Shown here piece by piece: positions 1 to 7,388 of a stretch of 44,233 nucleotides of DNA (position 1 is its first letter; every line of letters begins with the position of its first letter). A program made the position numbers and the translations under genes. Source of the DNA: a bacterium (GTDB lineage: Bacteria > Electryoneota > RPQS01); NCBI GenBank assembly GCA_018812265.1, contig JAHJDG010000002.1:1-44233 (forward strand). Direction: 5' to 3'. The notes under the pieces were generated by a model. That model did not search any database, was not told the origin of the DNA, and saw nothing but the letters and a program-made list of their open reading frames with translations.

Positions 1-62
1 AACACGTCCTGAACTACCTGATGCTTAAACTCGTCCGAAAACCGGCGACCCTTCGAGCCCAT
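1..62 (-). CDS. IS3-family transposase OrfA, N-terminal fragment (runs off the window)
   Basis: An ATG at 62-60 is preceded by AAGGAG at 6-nt spacing and opens a frame reading MGSKGRRFSDEFKHQVVQDV up to the edge. The RRFSxEFKxxVV pattern is the start of the helix-turn-helix region of IS3/IS911-type OrfA transposases, which bind the element's ends. Only about 20 residues are visible, so subgroup and intactness cannot be judged. The terminal-repeat-like sequence just upstream supports the call. Confidence 0.7.
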   Translation of the reverse strand, partial: MGSKGRRFSDEFKHQVVQDV

Positions 63-136
63 AACCGTCTCCTTCTTGCCATCCCCCTAATCTAACCAAG
101 TTGAGAGACTCTGTCCAGTCCAATGGGTGCAGTTCA
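1..136 (-). mobile_element. left end of an IS3-family (IS150-like) insertion sequence
   Basis: Read on the minus strand, the segment from 136 down to the window edge starts with TGAACTGCACCCATTGGACT, which resembles the terminal inverted repeats of IS3-family, IS150-group elements (TGTACTGnnCCC...GGAC, from memory). About 75 nt inside this end lies a ribosome site and the start of an IS3-type OrfA transposase. The element begins exactly where the neighbouring repeat-protein gene stops, so it has inserted in that gene. The other end lies outside the window, so length and target duplication cannot be seen. Confidence 0.75.
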
Positions 137-1048
137 CTCTGTGCAGACAACGGAACTCGCAGCTTCCCCGAGCGATCCTCCGTAGTACCTACTCCAAAGA
201 CTGTCCCCATTACTCGCAGCCTTGACAAGCCACATGTCTCCACCAGCCCCATAGGAAGACGTGTTGCCGGCCAGAACGAATCCACCATCATCGGCCAGAA
301 CGATTGCGTCGCACCTTTCCCAAGCCGGACCGCCAAAGGTGCGGCTGAAGATGCTGTCCCCGTTGGCATCAAGACGCAACAACCAAAAGTCCAAAGATCC
401 TGCACCATAGGAACGGGTCGAACCTCCAACAGCAAATCCACCATCCGGAGTTTCAATCCCGGAGAAGGCAAAGTCGAGGTCACTTCCTCCATAAGTGTGG
501 AACCAGACCATGGCACCGAACGAATCGGTCTTCATGACCAGTATGTCGGAGTCCGCCGTTGATCCCGAGTCACTTGCCACTATGAAGAAGCCACCATCCG
601 ACGTTCGCACGATACTCTCCCCCAACTCCTCGCCAAGACCCCAGAAATTCCGGGTCCATAGGGTATCGCCGATGGAGTTCGTTCGCACCAGCCAAACTGG
701 ATATTCATCCGGATTGCCGGTTGCCTTGCCTCCAAGGATCATAAACCCATCATCAGGGACTTGTGTGCCGCTCGTGCCCCAGGTGCGATATGGGCCAGTG
801 GACATCCGAGTCCATACCGTATCTCCATTGTCATCCAACAGAAGCAACCACATGCGAGTGGTTCCATCGCCGAACGATTGAGTTCTCGCGATAACAAGAT
901 ATCCGCCATCTTCTGTGCAGACGACATCAGAACAGGTATCCCAAGCAGGACCACCGAAGGTCCGTGTCCACATCGTATCGGGTAGTTGAGCCGATGTCGT
1001 ACAGGCCTGCACGCCTAAAAGAAGAACGGCAGCAAGAATTCTCATCAT
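134..1048 (-). pseudogene. secreted Trp/Gly/Asp-repeat protein, 3' end removed by an IS insertion
   Basis: The remaining 304 residues start with a Sec signal peptide (MMRILAAVLLLGVQACTTSA, possibly a lipoprotein with Cys16) followed by about five repeats of 50-55 residues with the pattern DSLWSRxFGG...DGGfxLAGxTxSxGAG..D.WLvK.D.nGD. The same repeats fill the neighbours at 2833-4281 and 4310-5767, which end in a T9SS sorting tail. Here the frame breaks off mid-repeat at SVVCTE, just before the expected DGG, and the TGA stop is the first three bases of the IS end. The product would lack later repeats and the sorting tail, so it is probably not secreted to the surface. Such repeats form beta-propeller-like folds; function unknown. 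Confidence 0.8.
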
Positions 1049-1138
1049 GTAGGGCCCCGTTGTTTCCCGTTTGGATTTGAATACAATATCAGATGGATTT
1101 CAAAGAAGCATAAACGATATGATCCAATCAGATCTGAT

Positions 1139-1167
1139 ATCCTTCGGCGGCGGAGCCGCCTCAGGAT
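1139..1167. repeat. interspersed hairpin repeat, family A (copy 1)
   Basis: ATCCT and AGGAT form an outer stem and GGCGGC/GCCGCC an inner stem. A near-identical copy lies at 9059-9087. It sits in the 245-nt gap between the serine hydrolase and the IS-disrupted gene; nothing else recognisable lies in that gap. Confidence 0.6.
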
Positions 1168-1293
1168 GACAAGAAAAATGAATGCCGCCTCAGGGTGGAA
1201 GAAGAGAAACCCAAATCCTCCTTGCCTGCGATCCTCCCCCGCTATGTTGCATGGACCATGTAAAAGTGTTCCAAGAGTGCGGACGCTGTACAA

Positions 1294-2337
1294 TTACCTC
1301 GGTGTATTCACAATCTTGATCATGGTCTGAAAGGCCACATTCGGTCGGGTCTGCTGGTTGACGGTTCCCGTGATGAAGAGATTCCGATCCGGCACATAGA
1401 AGGCCACCGATCCGGTGGAGCCGCAATGCCCGAGCATCTCGGGCACGGTACGGAACGGCGAAAGAACTCGCGGCAGATGGAATTTCTGAATACCGATCCC
1501 GTATTGAAATGGAAAGAAGATGTTGTTCCATCGCTTCAGTTCTTTCAACTTTTCCTTCGGGAAAAAATGCCCGCCGAAGAAGGCTCTCAGAAACGTCATC
1601 TGGTCGCGGGCCGTGGAGATAATGTCGTTGCGGGTGGAAGCCAGAAAAAGCGGTAGGTGTCTGGTTTCCGAGCGGTAGCAGATGGGAACAAACTTTCGTT
1701 CGTCTGCATTGTCGTACACGAAGGTATCCGTCATCTGTAGTTCTTGAAACAGCTTTATCAGAACAATATTCACCGGCTCTCCGGTGACGCGCTCGATCAC
1801 CAGACTCAGAATCTGATGGTTGGTGTCTCCGTATCTGGCCTTGCAGTTTTGCCCGGGAGGAAAATGGGATTTCATCTTCTTTACCTCATGGATCACCCGC
1901 TCCATGGGCCAAGCCTCATCCATCCCGGCCTCCAACTCGGACATGGCCCGCTTTCCGTCGGCTTGCCGATCGGCCAGATAACAGGGAAGCCCAGAGGTGA
2001 GGGACATCAGGTGTTGAACGGTCAGGTCGCGAGAATAGTCCGTTCCGTTATGCCGATGCATTCCCGCCACGACGTCTTCGGGAAGATGGGTTGCGATCCG
2101 GTCCGTCAGGTTCAACTTGCCGTCCATGCACAATCGCAGGACCAGCGCGGAGACAAACAACTTGTTAACGCTGGCGATGTAGTAGCGGCTGTTTTCCTTG
2201 ATGTTTCCGGAGGCACTGATCAGGTTAATGTGGTGGTCGTGCGATGATACGTGGAACACCGCTCCGTAGATATGCTTCTTCGCGACCGCCGCACTTACGA
2301 TTTGATCGAGAGTCGCCTGACTCAGTCTATGTTTCAT
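1294..2337 (-). CDS. serine beta-lactamase-like (class C / DD-peptidase fold) hydrolase
   Basis: The protein has the three motifs of the class C beta-lactamase / DD-peptidase / esterase EstB superfamily: the nucleophile motif SVNK (Ser56, Lys59), the Tyr motif YGDTN (Tyr169, Asp171) in a typical YxDTNxxxLxxxIE context, and HCG (His304, Gly306) in place of KTG. It therefore hydrolyses an ester or amide through an acyl-serine intermediate; the substrate is unknown. No signal peptide is visible, so it is probably cytoplasmic, unlike secreted resistance enzymes. I chose the ATG at 2337; the frame extends to a GTG at 2364. Neither start has a good ribosome site. It is a stand-alone gene downstream of small membrane-protein genes. 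Confidence 0.85.
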   Translation of the reverse strand: MKHRLSQATLDQIVSAAVAKKHIYGAVFHVSSHDHHINLISASGNIKENSRYYIASVNKLFVSALVLRLCMDGKLNLTDRIATHLPEDVVAGMHRHNGTDYSRDLTVQHLMSLTSGLPCYLADRQADGKRAMSELEAGMDEAWPMERVIHEVKKMKSHFPPGQNCKARYGDTNHQILSLVIERVTGEPVNIVLIKLFQELQMTDTFVYDNADERKFVPICYRSETRHLPLFLASTRNDIISTARDQMTFLRAFFGGHFFPKEKLKELKRWNNIFFPFQYGIGIQKFHLPRVLSPFRTVPEMLGHCGSTGSVAFYVPDRNLFITGTVNQQTRPNVAFQTMIKIVNTPR

Positions 2338-2385
2338 GGTTGCCTGAGATTCCGGCAGGGTCACAGACCCGGCTCGGCGAAAATG

Positions 2386-2559
2386 TTATGTGCGCGGTAA
2401 GCGCGAAGAAATTTTCGCGCGCACGAAGTGGACCAGCCAGATGACCGTCACACCGGCAAGCACGGCGAGGATCGTCTCTGTAAAACCATACCGGTTCCGC
2501 ACAGTCGGAAAAAACAGAATGACGAATACCCCGGACAGCAGCCCGGTCGCCGGCGTCAG
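2386..2559 (-). CDS. possible small two-TM membrane protein (start uncertain)
   Basis: The frame ending at 2386 encodes two hydrophobic segments (GLLSGVFVILFF and ILAVLAGVTVIWLVHFV) with a basic tail. This is unlikely by chance and resembles a small membrane protein. No ATG, GTG or TTG lies at a sensible place; CTG at 2559 is the only near-cognate start, so the gene may be frameshifted at its 5' end or translated from a non-standard start. It lies directly downstream of another small membrane protein (2600-2785). I do not recognise a family. Confidence 0.35.
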   Translation of the reverse strand: MTPATGLLSGVFVILFFPTVRNRYGFTETILAVLAGVTVIWLVHFVRAKISSRLPRT

Positions 2560-2599
2560 AACTTTTAAAGAGTTGCGGCATGTTAATATCCGCTGGCTG

Positions 2600-2785
2600 C
2601 TATCTCTTATGCGCGCGCCACAGCCACACGGCAAGGGCACCCGGTCCAAGGACCGCCAACACACTTGCCCACATCGGAACCTCAATATTGGCCAATGTGA
2701 AAGGGATTTGGAAAACCAGCAGCAGCAGGTGAAGCAACGCGACAAGCGACAAGAACAGTATTGCGAAAAACACAGCGGGTTTCAA
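2600..2785 (-). CDS. small two-TM membrane protein, TTG start
   Basis: The 61-residue product has two hydrophobic helices (about residues 3-26 and 34-54) and a basic C-terminus, WRAHKR. The frame also extends upstream to an ATG overlapping the stop of the 2833-4281 gene, but that extension is polar. A strong ribosome site, GAGAGGAGG, stands 7 nt before the TTG at 2785, so I chose TTG. The gene may be co-transcribed with the repeat-protein gene upstream. I do not recognise the family. Confidence 0.6.
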   Translation of the reverse strand: MKPAVFFAILFLSLVALLHLLLLVFQIPFTLANIEVPMWASVLAVLGPGALAVWLWRAHKR

Positions 2786-2832
2786 TGGCGCGCCTCCTCT
2801 CGATAATTGAACACAATCAGCATCCTCACCGG

Positions 2833-4281
2833 TCATTTCATGAGAACGAGCTTTGCAGTTTGATGATGATTCTCGGTTCGCAATTGCGCGAAGTAAATAC
2901 CGGACGGTAACGCGCTGCCGTCGAAGGAAAGCGCGTGCGATCCGGCAGTAAAGTGTTCATCGGCGAGCGTCGTGATGAGTCGTCCGGTGACGTCGAATAC
3001 GCAGAGCCGAGCTCGCGTTGCTCTCGGAAAGTCGAAAAAAATCGTCGTGGACGGATTGAAGGGATTGGGATACACCGACAGAGCGAAGGTCTGCGGTTGG
3101 AAAGAACGGAAATCCCCAGCGGGCAGGGGGTCGGGAGTCGTCTTCAGAATGTAGTGCTGCAGGCCGGCTCCGGTGATGAAGGTAGTCCCGCCCAAGACGA
3201 AGCTGGCGTCGGCGAGCTGAACGACGCTGATGCAGTTGTCCGCGTCCGCTCCACCCCAATGTGTACTCCAAAGACTGTCGCCGTCCTCACTGATGCGAAG
3301 CAGCCAGATGTCGTAAAGACCATTGGAGAAGGAATAGGACCTTCCCGCCAGTACATAACCGCCGCCCATGACCGGGATCACCGTGTTGCAGAAGTCACTC
3401 AGTTCACCGCCGTAGACTCGACCCCACAGGCTGTCCCCGTTGGCGTCTGTCCGAATTGCAATAAAATTGGTATTGCCGGGTGTCAATAGTTGACCCCAGC
3501 CGGTGATCAGATACCCTCCATCCGAAGTCTGCACCACCGCTCGTCCATCTTCCTGATCGGGTCCGCCGAAAGTACGGCTCCACAGACTATCACCGTTGGC
3601 ATCTGTTTTGACCAGCCAGAAATCATGGTTGAGCGCTCCGAACGAACTTGTATAGCCGGCCAGCACAAAGCCACCGTCGGTAGTTTGCTTGACCGAATAA
3701 CAGTAGTCAATGTTTGAACCCCCGAAAGTACGGCTCCAGAGACTGTCACCCTCGCTGTTGATCTTGAGCAACCAAAAGTCGCCACCTCCTCCTGCACCGA
3801 ACGAGGAGGTCCAACCCGCGAGAACATATCCGCCATCGGTGGTCGGCTGTACGTCCCAGCAACGGTCGTCCAACGCTCCGCCGTATCGGTGATCCCAGAG
3901 GGGCGTACCGTCTGCATCAACTTTGACAATCCAGAAGTCCGGCGAACCCGCTACGCTTGTGTAGCCGGCCAGCAGGAAACCGCCGTCCCCCGCCGGGCAC
4001 ATGGCGAATCCCAAGTCCTCCGCCTCGCTGCCGTAGGCGTGACTCCAGAGGGAATCACCGTTCGCATCAGTCTTCAGCAACCAGAAGTCATTGTCTCCTG
4101 CCCCATAGGACTCCGTCCATCCGGCCATCAGGAAACCGCCATCAGCGGCAGGCAAGATGGACCAGCAGATTTCTCCCATGTCTCCACCGAAGCTTCGACT
4201 CCACAGGCTGTCGGGCGGTTGGGCGAAGGCCAGAACCGTCAACACGCAAACCAGCAGGAAAACCGGAAGGGTGCGTTTCAT
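2833..4281 (-). CDS. secreted Trp/Gly/Asp-repeat protein with T9SS type-A sorting tail
   Basis: Residues 1-20 are a Sec signal peptide ending FAQ. Residues 23 to about 385 hold seven repeats of about 52 residues, each with FGG, a DGGfxLAG core and DfWLvKtDanGDSLWS, as in beta-propeller-like surface proteins. The last 80 residues (from SVYPNPFNPSTT to LVLMK) form a T9SS type-A sorting domain, which guides cargo across the outer membrane and is usually cleaved. ATG is preceded by GGAG. It is the middle of three adjacent paralogues (134-1048, 4310-5767), and a fourth lies at 22617-24620. Its binding partner or substrate is unknown. The near-repeats in DNA invite recombination between the copies. 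Confidence 0.85.
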   Translation of the reverse strand: MKRTLPVFLLVCVLTVLAFAQPPDSLWSRSFGGDMGEICWSILPAADGGFLMAGWTESYGAGDNDFWLLKTDANGDSLWSHAYGSEAEDLGFAMCPAGDGGFLLAGYTSVAGSPDFWIVKVDADGTPLWDHRYGGALDDRCWDVQPTTDGGYVLAGWTSSFGAGGGGDFWLLKINSEGDSLWSRTFGGSNIDYCYSVKQTTDGGFVLAGYTSSFGALNHDFWLVKTDANGDSLWSRTFGGPDQEDGRAVVQTSDGGYLITGWGQLLTPGNTNFIAIRTDANGDSLWGRVYGGELSDFCNTVIPVMGGGYVLAGRSYSFSNGLYDIWLLRISEDGDSLWSTHWGGADADNCISVVQLADASFVLGGTTFITGAGLQHYILKTTPDPLPAGDFRSFQPQTFALSVYPNPFNPSTTIFFDFPRATRARLCVFDVTGRLITTLADEHFTAGSHALSFDGSALPSGIYFAQLRTENHHQTAKLVLMK

Positions 4282-4309
4282 TGGAAGATCTCCGTTGAAT
4301 GTGATGAAG

Positions 4310-5767
4310 TTATTTCAGAAGAATCAGTTTGACCGTCTTGACTTCATCCTGTGTCCGCAATTGTGCAAGGCAGACACCCGATGGATATCCGCCGCCGTCA
4401 AACTCAACTCGATGCGTTCCGGCGGAAAAGTGTTCATCGGCGAGCGTTGTGACGAGTCGTCCGGTGACGTCGAAGATGCGAAGCTGTGCTCGCGTCGTCT
4501 TCGGCAGATCGAAGGTGATGGTCGTTGCCGGATTGAACGGATTGGGATAGACGGAAAGGATAAAGGATGAGGGATGAAGGATGAACTGCTCATCGGCGTT
4601 CACTGATGGATCGGGTCCGGTCTTGACCAGCCAGAAGTCCGATGGGAATCCTTCCGCCGGAACCGCGCGACCACCGAGATAGTAGCCGCCGTCGGGAGCC
4701 ACCGCCAAAGTCCATAAAACCTGATCGAGGTCGCGGCCGTAGAGTCGGCTCCATAGGCTGTCACCGTCGGCATCAAGGCGCAGAAGCCAGAAGTCCTGAT
4801 CCCCCGCCGTGAAGGAACGGCCATCCCCACCGATCACCAGTCCACCATCCGGCAGAATCTGCGCGGCTCCCCCGAAATCGTTCGCATTTCCACCGTAGGT
4901 GCGGCTCCATAGTTCATTGCCGCTTCCATCGGTGCGAATCACCCACACGTCCCAATTGTCGGCACCGTCCATGTTCTTACCGCCGATGAGCAGAAATCCA
5001 CCATCCGCCGCCCGCTGAATCGAGCGGCATTCTTCATCAAACTCACCGCCGTAGACCCGGCTCCATAAACTGTCTCCATCGGGACTCGCCGCGACCAGCC
5101 ATACATCCTTGTCCCCTGCGCTAAAAGAGCGCGCATCTCCCGCCATGTAGAAATTGCCGTCAGTACCGATGAGGGACGTGAAACAACGTTCATTCGAAGC
5201 TCCGCCGAAGGTGCGGCTCCACAAGCTGTCGCCGTTTGCACTCATTCGAACCAGCCAGAAATCTTCCGTTCCTGCGCCATAGCTCTCCGTCCAGCCGGCA
5301 ACGTAGATTCCGCCGTCAGTTGTCTGACCGGCGGATCGGGTTTGCTCAGGATTGGAGCCGCCGAAGGTGCGCGTCCACAGGCTGTCGCCATTGGCATCCG
5401 TTCTAATCAGCCAGATGTCTTGAGCACCCACTCCGAAAGAGTTAGTGTTTCCGTATAGGAGAAATCCGGCATCGGAACAGGATTCCACACCCGAAGGATA
5501 GTCTCCGCTCGCACCACCAAAGAACCTACTCCAAAGGCTGTCGCCGCTGGCAGAAGTCTTCAGCAGCCAATAGTCCGCTTCCCCCGCGCCCCAACTGTCA
5601 CAGCGCCCGACGAGGATGAGTGAGCCGTCAGCGAGTACAAGAATTCCGCGCAACACCTCCGAGCTGTCCCCACCGTAATACCGGCTCCAAAGCGAATCGG
5701 GTTGGGCCAGCGCGCCGGTGGTCAACACTAAGCCGACCACTATCACTGCCGCCACATTTCGTTTCAC
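4310..5767 (-). CDS. secreted Trp/Gly/Asp-repeat protein with T9SS type-A sorting tail
   Basis: A paralogue of the downstream gene at 2833-4281, separated by 28 nt. GTG start with GGAGGAGG at good spacing; signal peptide to about residue 21 (ALAQ). Seven repeats carry DSLWSRxxGG, DGGxxLxG and D.WLxr.d.nGD. The tail starts at SVYPNPFNPATTI and ends KLILLK. Between repeats and tail, the linker FILHPSSFILS is encoded by a three-unit heptanucleotide array (4564-4584) also found as intergenic repeat DNA, so repeat DNA has been taken into the coding frame. It is probably surface-exposed after T9SS export; role unknown. Confidence 0.85.
   Translation of the reverse strand: MKRNVAAVIVVGLVLTTGALAQPDSLWSRYYGGDSSEVLRGILVLADGSLILVGRCDSWGAGEADYWLLKTSASGDSLWSRFFGGASGDYPSGVESCSDAGFLLYGNTNSFGVGAQDIWLIRTDANGDSLWTRTFGGSNPEQTRSAGQTTDGGIYVAGWTESYGAGTEDFWLVRMSANGDSLWSRTFGGASNERCFTSLIGTDGNFYMAGDARSFSAGDKDVWLVAASPDGDSLWSRVYGGEFDEECRSIQRAADGGFLLIGGKNMDGADNWDVWVIRTDGSGNELWSRTYGGNANDFGGAAQILPDGGLVIGGDGRSFTAGDQDFWLLRLDADGDSLWSRLYGRDLDQVLWTLAVAPDGGYYLGGRAVPAEGFPSDFWLVKTGPDPSVNADEQFILHPSSFILSVYPNPFNPATTITFDLPKTTRAQLRIFDVTGRLVTTLADEHFSAGTHRVEFDGGGYPSGVCLAQLRTQDEVKTVKLILLK
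4564..4584. repeat. heptanucleotide tandem array (three units) inside a coding region
   Basis: Plus-strand units AGGATGA, GGGATGA, AGGATGA; on the minus strand TCATCCY. The same unit occurs five times at 11164-11198. Here it encodes part of the linker before the T9SS tail of the 4310-5767 protein. Confidence 0.7.
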
Positions 5768-5942
5768 GACAACCTCCTCCGTCAGAGTGAGTCAGGAAAA
5801 TTGTGGAACGTCGCTTCCCAGACATCGCAGAATATTCTAAGTCATTGTTTGATTAGTGTTTGAATTAATGTAATAAATGGTGTGCGGACATGCAAGGAAA
5901 ATGTTCCATGTGAAAATTTCAACATTTTCCGGATCGGATAGA

Positions 5943-5975
5943 AAGCGGGCTGCTGCCGGAGGCAACAGCCCGCTT
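5943..5975 (-). terminator. intrinsic terminator of the rhodanese lipoprotein gene
   Basis: The arms AAGCGGGCTG and CAGCCCGCTT, extended by TGCC/GGCA after one mismatch, form a long stem. On the minus strand the stem ends in GCTTTCT. It lies 40 nt past the stop of the gene at 6016-7317. The rest of 5768-6015 shows only AT-rich DNA upstream of the 4310-5767 gene. Confidence 0.7.
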
Positions 5976-6015
5976 GAGTCGAAGTGTTTAGACCGATCGA
6001 TCGGACGAAAGCCGA

Positions 6016-7317
6016 TCAGCCGCGAATCTGGATCGGGCCGGTTTCCACCGGATAGCTCGGGGTTAGATCCACCCACAGATTGGGATTGAGCACGGCCGGA
6101 TTGTCGGTCACGGCGTTCATGCCCATGCGCATGGAATAGGCGTCATAGCCGAGCGCGTTCAGGTAGGCGTCCATCTGCATGGAAGTCTGACCGGTAAAGC
6201 AGTACACGATCACCGGACGGTCGGTGGGGATGTACTTCAGGTTCTCGCTGACTCCCAGCGAGCCGGGATTGAAGCGGAACGATCCGGGAATGTGTCCGGC
6301 ATTGTAGTTGGCTTCCGGCCAGTAGCAGAGCAGGAACCAATCGTTGTTGGGATCTCCGTCATTCCGGTTGGCAAACACTTCCGCCGCCGACTTCATCTTC
6401 CAACTGGTAGGCGAAGCCGTAAGCTGCAGGGAGATTCGATTGATGAACATCTCCGATGCCGTCGCTCCGGTCACCGTGGGATGGGGGAAGCCATACTCGG
6501 CAGTCAACGGATTGTTCGTCGTTTCCAGCGCCTGTCCGCCCGGCGTGAGCGTGTACCAGCCGCCGCCGGCGCCGGTCTGGGCGGTGTCGCTCGTCCACGA
6601 GCAGAAACCCCACTTGAGGTTGTAGGCATTGAAGCCGGTGAGGTTCAGGTAGCTGGTGCTGAAACTGGCGGTCTGCCCGGTGTAGCAGTAGACGACGATC
6701 TTCTTGTCAGCGGGCAGTTCGTTTCGAAAATTGACCAGATCGGCCGCGTCCCAGTGATGCGCGCCGGGGATGTGGCCGCGCACGGTGTCATCGGCCAGCG
6801 AACGAACGCTGATGATGTAGGGCTGCGTGGGATCGCCGTCGTTCATCTCCGCCCACAACGCTTCGGCGGTGATGTTCTTGGTGGGATTCAGCAGGCTGTC
6901 GCCCCAGGCGGCCATGGTCTCAAATTCCGCCGCCGCGGCGGCAATGGTGAACGTACCGCTGACGCCGAAGACGCCGGCATCGCCGCTGCGCGTCACGCGA
7001 ATCTTGCCGGTGGCCGAAGCCGTCGCCGGAACCAGCCATTGATGCGAGTTGCCGGACACGGCGGTGGCAATCGCGCTCCAGGTTGCGCCGTCATTAAGCG
7101 ACAGACCGATGTCAAAGGAAGTGACGTTTTCAGCCGTCCACAAAACGGTCACCGTCGAATTGTACAGCAAACGGGCTCCCGACGCCGGGGCCGTTACGGT
7201 GATCGTGGCGGTATCGGTCGGTCCGGTAGGCGAATCGTCGTCGTCGGAGCAGCCGACGAACAGCGAAAGACCGGCCACAAGTATCAGCGGAATCAGCCAG
7301 AGGGAAAGACGCTTCAT
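6016..7317 (-). CDS. lipoprotein with two rhodanese-like domains
   Basis: ATG at 7317 has AAGGAG 6 nt upstream; an in-frame extension to 7395 lacks a ribosome site. The 433-residue protein has a lipoprotein signal with lipobox LFVGC (Cys23) and an acidic linker SDDDDS. A beta-sandwich domain follows (about 38-126), then two rhodanese-like domains with catalytic loops CYTGQT (Cys211) and CFTGQT (Cys373). Each domain also has the GHIPG motif. Rhodaneses move sulfane sulfur between donors and thiol acceptors; both loops keep the Cys, so both domains could be active, in contrast to most tandem rhodaneses where only one is. It lies 71 nt downstream of the multihaem cytochrome gene on the same strand and is probably co-transcribed. 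The pair suggests periplasmic sulfur (or selenium) redox chemistry; that is inference. Confidence 0.85.
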   Translation of the reverse strand: MKRLSLWLIPLILVAGLSLFVGCSDDDDSPTGPTDTATITVTAPASGARLLYNSTVTVLWTAENVTSFDIGLSLNDGATWSAIATAVSGNSHQWLVPATASATGKIRVTRSGDAGVFGVSGTFTIAAAAAEFETMAAWGDSLLNPTKNITAEALWAEMNDGDPTQPYIISVRSLADDTVRGHIPGAHHWDAADLVNFRNELPADKKIVVYCYTGQTASFSTSYLNLTGFNAYNLKWGFCSWTSDTAQTGAGGGWYTLTPGGQALETTNNPLTAEYGFPHPTVTGATASEMFINRISLQLTASPTSWKMKSAAEVFANRNDGDPNNDWFLLCYWPEANYNAGHIPGSFRFNPGSLGVSENLKYIPTDRPVIVYCFTGQTSMQMDAYLNALGYDAYSMRMGMNAVTDNPAVLNPNLWVDLTPSYPVETGPIQIRG

Positions 7318-7388
7318 GGATTTCTCCTTAGTTGGGAATAGTGATAGGTTCAATGGTCTCTGGATTCTATGAAAGAGTCCCCGCCGAT

